This document shows, one piece after another, positions 1 to 12,899 of a stretch of 64,000 bases of DNA. The position numbers and the translations under genes are program-made. The DNA lies in NCBI RefSeq assembly GCF_029852145.1, contig NC_079971.1, positions 21,079,563 to 21,143,562 on the forward strand, read 5' to 3'. How positions within the stretch are numbered: the first letter of the stretch is position 1; every line of letters starts with the position of its first letter. The notes under the pieces were generated by a model that was given only the letters and a program-made list of their open reading frames with translations, searched no databases and was not told the DNA's origin. The DNA is from Microplitis mediator (Eukaryota; Arthropoda; Insecta; Hymenoptera; Braconidae).

Positions 1-260
1 AGCACAATCTTTTAAGAAAATTGATAATAAAAATTTGTTCTTTTATTATCTAATTAATTATTCATTTGTCTGCATTATTTTAAAGAATTATAAAAGTTAC
101 CTGATAAGAACAAATTTATTGCCTGGATAATAATTATCGTTGGAAGGTTAATGTTAATGTTCTAATTATTGATACTGAGATTTGAGTTTGTAGAAAACAT
201 TGATTTTGGAATACATATTTTATATTTTAATTTACTAGAGAATGATAAACTTACTCTCTA
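1..260. other. AT-rich sequence, no feature recognised
   Basis: Low-complexity AT-rich DNA without a convincing ORF, RNA or repeat boundary. Confidence 0.5.
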
Positions 261-261
261 C

Positions 262-420
262 ATATGAATTAGTGATTTTTCACTAATTTTAAGTGAATAT
301 TCACTAATTGTCAATGCTACAATCGTACCACGCAGAATTAGTGAATATTCACTAAATGAATATGTGAATATTGAAATTCACTGATTTGATAAGTGAATAT
401 GAGAATCTACTAAATTGAAT
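262..420. repeat. AGTGAATATTCACT palindromic-word cluster
   Basis: Several copies of the self-complementary word AGTGAATATTCACT (about 276-314 and 337-360) with degenerate versions up to 410. Similar words occur at 16311-16440, 18251-18381 and 50897-51028. It directly abuts the truncated end of the family 1 copy. Element ends not found. Confidence 0.5.
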
Positions 421-933
421 TAATATTTTTTGTTTAAATTTTAACGTTGCTAGACCATGTTTTACTCTACTACTGAGTAATTTATCAAAAGTCTTATATT
501 TAATCGATTATTGTGAATATCACATCTTAATCTATTAATTTTTCCTTAATGCGATTAATATTTACTCCCCAATATACCATTCTTTTAAACCCATCAACTT
601 TTTGATGAAAAACTGCTTATAACTCAAATAAATTTTCTTATCTATGAAAGTAATTTTTACTCTAAACTTCAGAGTAATATTTCAGTAGTCTCCATTAGTT
701 TTCGGTTAATATCGGCTTCAATTAAATGTCTTTTATTTTTCTCGCGACAATTTACATGTTACGCACACAAACGTAGGCTTAGAAAAAAAGACGATCTCGG
801 TATCTCTCTATAACTTAACATTTATTTTACAATTGAAAAAAAAATTTGTATCTTTTCTTTTTCAGCACAATAAGAATAATTTTTTTTAATTATTTTAAAA
901 ATATTTATTTTAAGTCATGTTCTGAGGCAATTA

Positions 934-1879
934 CACGGAAAGAAAATTATAGCAGCGGTTCCCATAATTTTGTGAAATTTTTTCCTATACCACCATAGGA
1001 ATTACGACCATAAATTATGGGAGCGGTTCCTATAATTATAGGAATGTTTCCCATAATTAGAGGAATAGTTCCTATAATTATGGGAATGATACCCATAACA
1101 CTATAGGAATGGTTCCTATAATTTACAGGAATACTTTCTATAATATTATGGGAATCATTCCTATAATTTATGGGAATGGTTCCTATAATTTATAGGAACT
1201 ATTCCCATAAATTATAGGAACCATTCCCATAATATTATGGGAATGGTTCCTATAATAGTATGGGAACTATTCCCATAATATTATGGGAATGATTCCCATA
1301 ATGCAATTGGAATGGTTCCCATACCATTATGGGAACGGTTCCCATAATATTATGGGAACCATTCCCATATCATTATGGGAACCATTCCTATAATATTATG
1401 GGAATGGTTCCCATATTATCATGAAAAAATTAATTTAAAGAAAATTGTGGTAATCACTTCTACAATACACAGAAATATTATTAAACATAAAAACAAAAAT
1501 TCAAACATTGAAAAAAAAATCGTATTTGGCAAAAAACATTAAAATTTTTAACAATAATTTTTTGTCAGCACAAAACATTCAAGAAAATTCAAATTTTGGG
1601 AAATTTCTACACTATGGTGCAAAAAAAAATTTAATGATATTATAGGGATGGTTCCCATAACATTATGGGAATAGTTCCCATAATATTATAGGAATAGTTC
1701 CTATACCAATATGGGAACCATTCCCATAATAGTATGGGAATGATTCCCATACCATTATGGGAATGGTTCCCATTATATTATGGGAACCATCCCTATAGTA
1801 GTATAGGTACTGTTCCCATACCATTATGGGAACCATTCCCATAATGCATAGGAAAACTTCCCATAATTTTCTTTCCGTG
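934..1879. mobile_element. CACGGAAAGAAAATTAT-TIR element (family 2), packed with TGGGAAYSRTTCCCA words
   Basis: TIRs CACGGAAAGAAAATTAT / ATAATTTTCTTTCCGTG, flanked by TA (932-933, 1880-1881). The homologous empty site in 33039-33966 reads GCAATTAGATG with a single TA, so the TA duplication is directly demonstrated. About 940-1425 and 1640-1865 consist of consecutive ~20-bp self-complementary units of the form ATGGGAAYSRTTCCCAT. A ~200-bp A-rich spacer without the word lies between (1426-1638). Confidence 0.9.
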
Positions 1880-1988
1880 TAGATGGTTTTTAGATTTTTT
1901 ATGAAACTTTCAGCCTATTAATTGTAATTTTTATTGTAATTCAATATAAATTTTATAAATTGAATCATCAACTTTTTATCATAACCTA

Positions 1989-2452
1989 CACTGTAAAAAG
2001 AGCGGTGTTAAAAATGGACTTATTTTAACTCCGCCCAGTGTAAAAATGAAATTACACCGGTGTAGGAGGAGTAATACACCGCTGTTAAAAATACCGGTGT
2101 TAAAGCGGGGTAACCGGAGTAAAAGCGGAGTAATACCGGTGTAAAAGCGGAGTAAAAGCGGGGTAACTGGTGTAAAAGCGAGGTTAATTGCGTCCGCTTG
2201 GAGTATTAACTTTAAAAATTATAAAACATAAAAAATGTCAGTTCTTTATGAAAATTAATAAAAAATATCATTTATTAACAAGTATAGTGATCGAGTAAGT
2301 AAAAATATTCACAAAATAAAATATTTTAACACCGGTACAGAAAATTTACACCGGTGGCGGCGTTATTTTCACACCGCTTTCGGGGGTAAATTTAACACCG
2401 ATAATTTTAACACCTACACCGCTTGGACTTACCCCGGTGATTTTTTACAGTG
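1989..2452. mobile_element. CACTGTAAAAA-TIR element (family 3) with ACACCGGTGT words
   Basis: TIRs CACTGTAAAAAG / TTTTTTACAGTG flanked by TA (1987-1988, 2453-2454). The empty site in the sister copy at 33039-33966 shows one TA. The interior has many ACACCGGTGT / TTAACACCGGTG modules at both ends and an AT-rich centre (about 2200-2320). Closely related to 51062-51614. Confidence 0.9.
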
Positions 2453-2675
2453 TACGAGTAAAAATTTAATTAGAGAGAATTTATTTAGACAGCCGCTAGG
2501 TGTAATTTTTACTCGTAATTGTGAGTAAAAATTAATCTGATTGATTTTTACTCACTGAAACAGTGAAATTTCGTAATTCGAAAGTAAAAAGTCGTAATGG
2601 CCTAAGACTTCTCGATTTAGAGTAATTTTTAGAATAAATAACATGGCAATATTCATACGAAAATTCTTTCCGTGT

Positions 2676-4333
2676 AAAAAAAAATTTTTTACCAAATTTT
2701 TGAGGTGGTCCATTTTGCCACCCAGTCCCAACTTACCCACCTTCTTATATATATAACGATGAAAAACATCAGACAAGATATGATCAGTTGATAAAAAATG
2801 TATATAGAGCGCATTTTAAGCAGGTTACTGTGGCTCTTGTGGTTAGAGTTCTTTTAGCTCGGAAGAGCATTGACGTACATCACCTTTCGTGAAAGACGAG
2901 TGAATCAATTTGTATGTTGAACAAGTAAAATACATACATACCTATATATAAAACAGTGAATATTCCAAGCGTGCCTGGTAAGCGTCTCTCAAGTATCATT
3001 CACTTTGAAGCTTGCGTTCCTAATCGCAACTGAGTCATCTATATTACCACATCAGGTGGTGAAGGATATTCTATATCGCTCATACTTTATGCCAGAATAA
3101 TCCATGACCCAACAACACATATATATGTATATTTATTTAAAAGGTATCCGTGTAAAGTTTAAACATAAATATGTATGTAAGAGTAATACTAATACATATG
3201 TAACTCTTTGGGTTTTCGAATAGTCTATCTTAGTTTACACTTGCTTTACTCGCTTTTCAACTCATCTCAACAATAATAATAATAATGATAATAATAACTG
3301 CCACTACTACGATTATAAATGTACGGTTACTACTCCAGTACTCCTACACACTGAACTGTAACTGTAATTGTAACTACAACAACTAACAACTATACTATTG
3401 TAGTATCTTTCTCAGTGTACGTCTCTACATCGGTTTTCCGTTCATCCGTCACGTACCCCCCATCTATTCCGTGCCGGTTGCCACGGATAACCTAGATACA
3501 TTGAGCGATTCATCATGCAATCCCCGCAGATAGTCCATTCCCCGACACTCCTAATAATCCAGAGGGTTGATAAAAACCCTATACGAGGTTCACTTTTCGG
3601 CAATACGACCGCTGTTTATAGATTATGGATTTTTGATAACGAACGATTTGTCATTTTCTATTCAGGCTCATTGAGGAATTATTAATTACTCATGACAATC
3701 GTTAATTATCTTAATTAATGAGAGTTTAAAAGTTTGATAGGCTAGAGGATAAAGTGGCAAGTGAAGTTTTGAATCTTCAAAGTTAAGATCGAAAAATATA
3801 CAAAAATTTATAAAGTTAAATACATAGTACATATATCGTGCCATATAATGATGAATTATAAATGTATTCTTATTTGTTTCCATATATAAATAACATTTAT
3901 TTTTGAATATATTAAAATTATAAGTTTTCAAATATATAAATAATATATAGAAATATAATAAAATCGGCCAAAATCTATATATAGTTCTATATAAGATTTC
4001 ATGTATTTTCACACACATATATATATATATATATATGTTTACCATATATGATATTTTCATGTGGATATTATTGTTTTTGTATAATTTAGGATTTCCCAAA
4101 ATATATTTGAGCAGATCCATTACGTTTCGACTTTTCCTTCAAGAAATTTTTTTTTGGACTAAGAAAATTTTGGCTTTTGATCTGGGTTGCAAAAAATTTT
4201 ATTGGGCCAAGAAAATAAAGTTTAGGGTCTACAGTTGGCTTTAGAATTCTTGTTCAAAATTTTATAAAATTTGACATAGTAGTATATCAATAAAAAAAAG
4301 ATCCAATTAGTCATCATAGCCAAGAGGTAAGTA
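2676..4333. other. AT-rich unique sequence with microsatellites
   Basis: No gene recognised. Contains an AAT/ATG-type microsatellite near 3270-3297 and an (AT)n run at about 4016-4036. Short frames here lack codon structure or conserved motifs. Confidence 0.5.
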
Positions 4334-4873
4334 CACGGTAAGAAATATTTTGCGGATATCACTATGCCCGTATGGGCGTGAACGCCATACTGTATGGTAT
4401 CGAAGATTTTTATAGGTTATAAAATTGTATGCATAGATGATTCGACCATTGCGGGAATAGTAACATTGGCATTAGTTGTCGCGGACGCCGCAATGTCAGT
4501 ATGGCCGTCATGCCCATACTGTATTGCTGTATCCACATTGCTTTTGGCCGATAAACCTAGTCTAACGACATCTATATAGTTTTGGTGGTAATACGATAGT
4601 ATACATTGATTGACATGCCAAAAATTATGGCGGGAAAAACTAGTAGCATTGTGCCCTCGGCATTCTGGTATGGGTCTCAGGGCCATGCTGTTTCGCCGTG
4701 CCTGCTATGCATACATGTGAGCAATACAATAGCTCCAGTACTATACAGTATAGTAAATAACGTCATACTTCTGGGACTCGTTACAATACTGTCTTGGAAT
4801 ATTTCACATACTATCTTAGTATCTGTCTTGAAACCATACCAGCATGGTGTTGAACACCATGCATTTCTTAGCG
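4334..4873. mobile_element. CACGGTAAGAAAT-TIR element (family 5), solo copy
   Basis: Starts TA-CACGGTAAGAAAT and ends ATTTCTTAGCG-TA, a decayed version of the ATTTCTTACCGTG seen in the copy at 29086-30989. Internal sequence matches that copy over most of its length. It contains palindromic modules such as the CCATACTGTATGG word. Short frames in it on both strands are not kept in the second copy, so I regard them as non-coding. Confidence 0.8.
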
Positions 4874-7440
4874 TAAAGACTCACTGCTCAAACTTGGCAA
4901 CTGGCCAAACGTGGGTTCGAATCTCAGTGTAAGTTAAAAAAATCGGTTCTCTGAGATTCGGCCTCACGTCGACCTTACGAAAACCCCTAAGTCTCAACGT
5001 ACCACTTCCGATAGTTTATATAGTCGTTAATGACCCCGGCAGTTAAAAAACAACTTTCAATAGAAGAAAAAGATCTTATTGAATTTTTGAAGAGCTAGAA
5101 AGAACTGACAAAATTTGGATTTTTATATATTTAGTATTGAGCCATAGAAGAAATCACAGGTCTCATCAAATTTTTTTTTTTTGTCCCTTTGTAAATTAAA
5201 TTGAATTTTTTTTATTAGTATTCACTAATAGGCGAAGGGCGTAAAAAACTGAGCACTGCAAAAATTTGGTAAAAATTTGTTTTTTTCGACGATTGATTTT
5301 AATCGTCGCTTACGATTCTTAACTTCATTTATTTACAAATTTGAGTATCCAAAATTTACAAAAATTATTTTTTAGAAATTTTTCAGTAAAAATGTAATTT
5401 TAGCCACAAAAAATACACACGGGGGTAAATAATTTTCTCAAATTCACTTTCTTAAAGAAAAAAAATTAATTTCTTCCTTTTTTTGGGGGGTGTCCTGCTT
5501 CACCCGCCTAGTGAAAAAAAAATTTTTTCCTTAGACAACTAAAAATTTGTTGTAATTCCTTGAAATTCAGTCAAAAAAACAAGAGTCATTATATTCAAAT
5601 GCCCAAAATCCAATATTTCCTGAGCGGTCTCCTTTTGCCCGCCCTCCCCTCCCAAAAAGAGATTATTTTTACTTTTATACTGAGCAGCCTTACGATAAAT
5701 TAAAATTTTAATTATCAGATAAGTTAATAGAGCATAAAATATCAAGTCAGCGGTTCGAATCCGAATTTTTTAAAAATTTAATTTAAAGACAGTAATTTAT
5801 ATTTCGAGACTCGTGAATACAAATACGAGTAATTTACAATAATGTAAAGCTATAAGCTTGTAAAATAGTAATTTTGTATGGTGAATGGAATTTAATTAGT
5901 GTTAAGTAATCAATTTCCGTCACAGCATGTCGTCGTAATCGTTGTAGCTGTTGTTGTCGTCACATTGTCACTCTGTTTATCATTACTCATGACAACAACA
6001 CAAGATGATTAAGAATTCATTGCTCTGATCGATATTATCAACCGATCCATTAGCAGAAGATTGTTTACGACAAGACACAAGTTATTATTGTTATTACTTT
6101 TATTATTATCGTTTGTAATATAAAGTAGAGAGTAATGTAATAGTTATTGGATATAGAAAGTAATACAGAGAAAAGTTGATGAACACAGCGACAAGGGAGT
6201 TGAAGAGAGTGAATATCCTTCTATCCAGCAAGTGGCTCGAGGAGAAAATTGTCTCGCCCATCGTTTAATCTATAATCCGCTTGCGTCACGGGTGACCATG
6301 GGAACCAACCGGTGAGTGTCGATATAAAATCCCTTTCTCTCTCTCTCTTTATATATATCTATATCTATGTATATATGTGAAAGAACTAAAGCTGATCTAA
6401 TTCCTACAATTTTCGTCCAATTTTATTTATTTACTTTGAGCGTTTTATTTTTTATTTTCTGTGAAACCTTTGTCTCAACTCTTGGAGATAAATTACTTTG
6501 CAGTGTGGAAAAATTATGATACTATACGAGAGTGGGTTAATAAAAAGGGGTCGATAAGAACAATAGTTTGTAGTGGAGTTCACGCTAAAGGTAGCGAACA
6601 ATTTTTTTTTTAATTAATTTATTTGAATTTCACTTGGTCATTAGATGGGGGAGGGGTGAGCTCTGGAAATTTTTTAAGAAATTTATATAGGGACAACACG
6701 GGAATCGTGGAGTGATTTAGGCCGCCCTAATTTTTTTACAGAAAATTTTTAATTTGAAATCAACCTTACGAATTTTTATTTAATTGATTTAATTGAAAAA
6801 AAAAAGTAAAAGATATATAGAGAGGGGGGGGGGGGTCAAAACGGGGTACTTAAGGGAATATCGAGTTTTCGAGGACTCAGATACGTTAATTTTTTTTTTT
6901 TATTAATGATATTCAAAATAAATAGAAGAAATTTTTAGTTGCCGTTAAAAAAAAAAATTAATTTCAGCGGGCAAAATGGGACACCTCCTATAAAAAGTGA
7001 AAAAAAAAATTTCTGGATATTAAATAAATTTGATTAAAGTAAATTTTCTTGTAAGTAATTCACAAGAAGAAACATTATAGGGGAGAGAGGGGTATAATGG
7101 ACCCCATACAATTTTACTTATTTATTGGATACAAAAGAAAATAATGAAATTTTTAATAATTTTTATCATGCAACAATGAGTTATCAATATTTTTTGTCTA
7201 ACACTCGGTTTTTGAAGAAGTTTAACAAAATAAATTCAAAATATTACTTAATTATATTCACAAAAGTGATTTGGAATGTTTGAAAAATATTTTAAAACAA
7301 AATTTTTTTTTTTTATTAAACTTTGGGGGTAACCTTTTTTGCTCGCCCCCACCCTCATCTCCTACATATATATCCATTTTAATAATAAAAACAGTTATTG
7401 GATCATTTTTAACTACAAATCTTACATTATATGAGTTTTA
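4874..7440. other. No gene recognised
   Basis: AT-rich sequence. A GGTTCGAATCC-like B-box occurs near 5751 without a convincing tRNA fold. G-run near 6825-6836. Degenerate GGGGCAAAATGGGAC-like motifs near 6967 and 7081. Confidence 0.5.
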
Positions 7441-7589
7441 AGCGATGACACCAAACGGTGTGCAAGATAACACTCACACCGTGTTAAAAGTACACCTCTT
7501 GCTGATTCACACCTACAAAATTTCACACCCTCAATTCACACCAGGACACCGTGTGAAGTCCTCAAGAACTATTTTCACAACAAAAGTTT

Positions 7590-8488
7590 TTAATACTGCC
7601 CATTTACACCATTGGTGGTGTAAACGGTCTAATTCATAGTCGAAAATTTAACACCTTTTATTGTGTAAACTTTACACCAGCAGTGTTGAAAATTTTAACA
7701 CCAATTTATTCACACCCCAGCGCGGACTAAACATTTTTTGCAGTGTCCATTTACACCATTGGTGGTGTAAACGTTCTAATTAACTGTCGAAAATTTAACA
7801 TCGTGCGCCGTGTAACTTTCACACCAGCAGTGTTGAAAATTTTAACACCAATTTATTTACACTCCAGCTCGGACTAAAAATTTTTTGAAGTGTCCAATTA
7901 CACCATTGGTGGTGTAAACGTTCTAATTCACACAGTCGAAAATTTAACACCTTCTGTCGGGTAATTTCTACACCAGCAGTGTTCAAAATGTTAACACCAT
8001 TTCATTTACACCCCACCGCGGACTACGAATTTTTCGCAGTGTCCATTTACACCATCGGTGGTGTAAACGTTCTAATTAATACAGTCGAAAATTTAATATC
8101 TTGCGTCGTGTAACTTTCACACCAGCGGTGTTCGAAATTTTAACACCAATTCATTCACACCCCAGCGCGGACTAAAATTTATTGGCAGTGTCCATTTACA
8201 CCATTAGTGGTGTAAAAGTTCTAATTCACACAGTCGAAAATTTAATATCTTCTGTCGGGTATTTTTTACATCAGCAGCGTTCAAAATGTTAACACCAATT
8301 CATTTACACCCCACCGCGGACTAAAATTTATTTGCAGTGTCCATTTACACCATTGGTGGTGTAAACGTTCTAATTAACACAGTCGAAAGTTTAACATCTT
8401 GCGTCGTGTAACTTTCACACCATAAGTGATCAAAATTTTAACACCAATTCATTTACACCCCACTGCGAGCTAAAAATTTTTTGCAGTG
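7590..8488. repeat. 149-bp tandem array, about six units
   Basis: The anchor GCAGTGTCCATTTACACCA recurs at about 7592, 7740, 7887, 8036, 8185 and 8334, with the array ending at GCAGTGCA (8483-8488). Spacing is 147-149 bp. Every unit has a 22-bp self-complementary core (TTTACACCA...TGGTGTAAA) and a second ACACC/GGTGT-type site. A related ACACCGTGTTA-rich leader begins near 7445. The word resembles that of family 3, so this is probably an internally amplified relative. A 64-codon frame at its start is not thought to be real. Confidence 0.85.
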
Positions 8489-11400
8489 CATCTAAAGAGA
8501 AATTTATCTCTACTATTTTTAAAAAATCTAAATGCCAATATCTTCAAGTTTTAACATTGTTGTTTCATAGTTTTATGAGATTACTTTGTAATTGGGATAT
8601 ATACAACAATTCATCTTAACTTTATTTGTTATCATGTTTCCCTTTTACTGTAACTTCTTCATCTCCTTCCACTTAAACTTCTTCTTCTTCTTCTCATTCT
8701 TATTCTTATTCTTCTTCTCATACTAATACTTGGGTATATAACAGCTTAAAGTTTGATTTAAATTAAAGTGTGGATTCATCACAAACTGGAAAAGACGATC
8801 GCAAATGCCAGTACCTTAGTAGAGTTTCAGTACAGTAATTTCGTACTAGTACGCAAGTACCAGATGAGAATGAAAATTTCTGCAGACAAACTCATCTCTC
8901 AACTGAGTACTTGAAGAACGTAGTCGACCAAGAGACAACAGACTTTAGTAGACATAACCGAGACCAAGAAAAGAATTACGAATGATTAAATTGTTTAAAT
9001 TAATAGCAAAATGGCTAACGGTGAAACAAGAAATGAACGAACTAACGAAAGAAGTAAATAAATAAAGTATTAAAAAAAAAAAAAAAAATACGTAGACAAG
9101 GAGTAAGAACGAGTAAAAATAAGGAAAAGTTAAATAAAAGAGGTACAGCTATAAATGATGGCGAGAGAAGAGGATGAATATTAAAATGTTAAGTTGCTTT
9201 GCTAAATTAATTGCGTTATATAACGTCAAGATATTTTCCGTTGGCAGCCATTTTAACTAAAATTTTTTTTTTATTAATATTTTATTATTTTACATTTTTA
9301 AATTATGTCTACTAATTTTTTTTACTTCATTTTATTTATTATCCCTCTTACAACCAGTAACTCTTATTCATCGACTCTTTTTCTACGGAGCCACAACCGC
9401 TACTGAATATTCATCAATCTTTTCCGGCTCCCTATTGATCTTTTTTTTTGTTTCATGAAAACATATTTTTTTTGAGGTTTTTTTAATGGATAGTTGGTTG
9501 TTTCCAATGGGATTGACAAATTTTTTTGTCAACGATGCTTTGATGTTTTATATTTTGAAATATGGATGAAAAATAAGTAGGGAGGCGGGGATAAATAAGA
9601 CAGAATTTCCGAGGGAAAATATTTTGATTCATCGTTCATTTAAAGTTGGACAAAATGTCCATTAAAGTTTTAAGTGAAAAAAATTTTTTGTAAGTAGGGT
9701 AGAAGTCCATTTGTGGCCGCTTTTTGACAGCTTCATTTTTGGACATTTGATGCTTTATTTTAATCAATGAAAACGTAGTAAAAATAATTCCATTGTAATA
9801 GTGTGATAAAAGTACCTTCGAACACATTTAAAAAATTAATTTTTATTGTGTATATTACAAATTATTGTATTCAAAATTTTAAAGTGGCCAAAACTGGTCT
9901 AAAGTGGCCAAAAACGGTACTTCTACCCTATTTTTAACCACAAGCGCAAAAGCGCTAAGGGTGGTATATGAACGGTTATTTTTTTCTGACTATTTTACTC
10001 ACACAAAAATATTTCTACACTCTTTTAATTACACAAAAATAGGCAAAATTGGATACTAGCATATAGAGAATTTATTAAGGAACAATTTGAACCCAATATT
10101 AAGTCGATTCGTTATTTTATTAGTTTAAAATAAATTATTTTAACTCAAGAAACCAGTTCTGTCAATTGTTACGTAGGAAACTTCGTAGACACGATAACTC
10201 TCGATAGACACAATTAATCGGCCCAACTTTTTTTTTATTATCTTTGTATTTTTTATCACAAGAACCCTATGGAAAATCACAATCTAAATCCTTTTAGTTT
10301 AATTGTAATTAATTAAAAACGTAAAACTAATTATTCACGAAAAATTTAGCCGCCATTTTTATTTTTACTGTTGTTATTATTTTTTTCATTTTTTCTCTCC
10401 ATCAACTACTGGCGGCAGCACCAGCGTAGCAGTATAGGTCTGAAAAAAATAGCGACATCTAAGACAAAAAGGCGGGATATTTAAAAAAAATGTTAATAAA
10501 AAAATATTAAACTGAAAATAATAAATAAAAAAATCAAATTGATAATTTACAAGTTGAATAAAAATTCATAATAAAAAAAAATAAATTAATATTATAAAAT
10601 AAAAGTAATGATTAAAAATAAATTGAGCGATTGAAATTTTTTTTTTCAATAATTGTTTGCTTTAATTTTACCTGTATCCCGATTTTTTTTTTTGGCAAAT
10701 TTTTCAGGGGGTCTATCGTGCCCCAGCCTTCCCTCACTACAAAAACGCCCTTATGACATTTCTCCCTCGATCTAAAATTATGTTTAAGCAAAATGTCGAT
10801 AAAAATTATTTTTAAGAACACAAAAGATTTCTAACTTTAAAGGAATAAAAATGTCGCATTGAACTATAAGTCGTTACACCCCCAATAAATAATTATTACA
10901 TATAATTTATGTGCAAGCGATAATTTTTTCAAACCGGAAACTATCCAGATAAGAGTCATAAAATAAAATGATAGTTTTTAATTTATAGAACTGTTTTCAA
11001 TTCTTTCATGCACTCGAGAGTACCGAGTGTAATAAAACGAAAGGGGGTAGTAGCAAAAGACTGGGAATGAGAGTGAGAGTGTGAGTAAAAACGAAGAAAA
11101 TTCATGATCGCGTGAAGAAAGACGATGCTAAGAATTTTTCGCATTTTTCAGGCAAAACTTTTATACGGATTGCACACTCTTCATTCCATTCTTCATTTAA
11201 AAACTTCCTCTCTGTTCTCGCTATTTTTTTTCTTTTTTTTTTTTGAGGTTAAAAAAGAGGACTCTGCACTCTCATCGTGTACACGTATTTTGTGAAACTC
11301 ATCCTCAATCCACTCGAGGCTGACGACGGCTACTGCATTCCGGGGCACTTTTGTCTGGCGCCCTTCGCATCTCAACAACGATACTGCTTCGGATCCTCCT

Positions 11401-12056
11401 TCTTCTGGTGGTTCTTTAGCACTTCTCACCCTCCTTATATTCCTTTGACTGGGTAGTTGACGCCTGTTGCGGTGGCACTTTCTACCGAGTGAATTTAACA
11501 CGAAAGCACATTCCCAGTACAGTAATGCCGCTTCCCTTCTGATCTTATATACTAAACTCGTGGGCATAAAGTATAGACGATCAAGTTCCGGAAAAGAATT
11601 CCAATCGTCATTGACTATCCGTAACTGCTATTTGCACCTCTTGAACTCTTCCACTCGTCCTTCATTTCATCTTAAGTCAAGAGATTTTTTTTTTTTTCTA
11701 ATAGAATAAATAACTTTGAAAACTAAAATATATGACGACCTGTTGCGATAAGATTGCTTCAATAAATGTTCGCTTGAGTGAGATAAATTTCAGAGAGAAG
11801 CTTTGGGAGAATATAAATGGTAGATAAGTCATATATGAATTACAAGTGGGTATTTTTTTTTAAACTTGATTACGTTCTTCCAATAATTAATGGCTCATTA
11901 AATGTCGGTAGTGGGAGTGAATGGGACAGAAATTTAGAATCGGAAAAAAAATTTTTTGGCCTTAAATGGTTAGTTACGGTCAGTAAAAAAAAGGGTGGGG
12001 GAAGGGGTAAGTTTATCAGCCTGGTTTTTTTTTTCGAGTTTCGTTTTTTAGTGATA
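8489..12056. other. Unique AT-rich sequence with one GC-richer island
   Basis: No gene assigned. A CTT-rich tract lies at 8670-8720. About 10960-11700 is less AT-rich and holds a 124-codon minus-strand frame (11193-11567) with a lysine run but no recognisable domain. It may be an exon or regulatory DNA, and I cannot decide from the sequence. Confidence 0.4.
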
Positions 12057-12128
12057 GCTGGGAAAAGTTAAATCTGAGGTAAAATGGGCCACTAATAGAA
12101 AAAAAAAAATTTTTTTCTAAAAACTGTA

Positions 12129-12601
12129 CACGGAAAGAAAATTATGGGAAGTTTTGTTATGCATTATGGGAATGGTTCCCATAATGGTCTAGGAATAGTA
12201 CCTATACTACTACAGGGATGGTTCCCATATATTATGGGAACTATTCCCATAATAGTATGAGAATAGTTCCCATACCATTATGGGAACCATTCCCATAATG
12301 ATATGGAAATCATTCCCATAATATTATGGGAATAGTTCCCATACTATTATAGGAACCATTCCCATAATATTATGGGAATGGTTCCTATAATATTATAGAA
12401 AGTATTCCTATAATTATAGGAACCATTCCTACAGTGTTATGGGTATCATTCCCATAATTATAGGAACCATTCCTATAATTATGGGAAACATTCCTATAAT
12501 TATAGGAACCGCTCCCATAATTTATGGTCGTAATTCCTATGATGGTATAGGAAAAAATTTCACAAAATTACGGGAACCGCTGCCATAATTTTCTTTCCGT
12601 G
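12129..12601. mobile_element. Family 2 TIR element (TGGGAAYSRTTCCCA words), short copy
   Basis: TIRs CACGGAAAGAAAATTATGGG / ATAATTTTCTTTCCGTG, flanked by TA at 12127-12128 and 12602-12603. Almost entirely made of ~20-bp palindromic units; it lacks the long spacer of the 934-1879 copy. Outside the TA lie ~70-bp direct repeats of the host sequence (12056-12128 and 12602-12673). Confidence 0.9.
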
Positions 12602-12899
12602 TAGCTGAGAAAAGTCAAATCTGAGGTAAAATGGGTCACTAATAGAAAAAAAAAATTTTTTTTGTAAAAACTGTATAGATTTTTTCGAAGTAAAAAGGAT
12701 TATATATAATCCTTACCTATAGGTAATGAATTTTTTTTTTTTAGTGGTTCGTTTTACTGGAAAGTTGACTTTTTCCAATTCTCGGTGGTAGAAAAAAAAA
12801 TAGTTTTCGTTACTGAAAATTTTAAATTGGCCGACTGTCCGAGCTGATTAACTTGTCCGAAACTTTTCTACAGACATTCGAAGTCCAGGAATTTAAAAA

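Larger units (their letters stand above)
421..2674. mobile_element. Family 1 TIR element, 5'-truncated copy, interrupted by two other elements
   Basis: Reverse-complement relative of 33039-33966. It ends with AAAATTCTTTCCGTG followed by TA. The first ~100 bp including one TIR are missing; similarity starts near 421. Removing the insertions at 934-1879 and 1989-2452 leaves about 840 bp, as expected from the full-length copy. Confidence 0.8.

Noticed and set aside
3686..4120. 144-codon minus frame
   Set aside because: Very Ile/Tyr/Phe-rich, runs through an (AT)n tract, no motif; typical of AT-rich non-coding DNA.
4394..4932. Overlapping frames on both strands at the family 5 element
   Set aside because: They lie in a TIR element and are disrupted in its second copy at 29086-30989.
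4876..4932. B-box-like GGTTCGAATCTC near 4915
   Set aside because: The nearest A-box-like sequence is only ~20 bp upstream, too close for a tRNA or SINE head.
5690..5775. Possible tRNA (GGTTCGAATCC at about 5751)
   Set aside because: Acceptor-like pairing exists, but the T-stem has only three pairs and no anticodon arm forms; could be a decayed mitochondrial or SINE fragment.
7445..8488. CRISPR-like array
   Set aside because: Direct repeats are ~149 bp units without unique spacers, in a eukaryotic context; it is a tandem satellite-like array.
11193..11567. 124-codon minus frame in a GC-richer island
   Set aside because: Lysine run and no known motif; not enough to call a gene, although an exon cannot be excluded.
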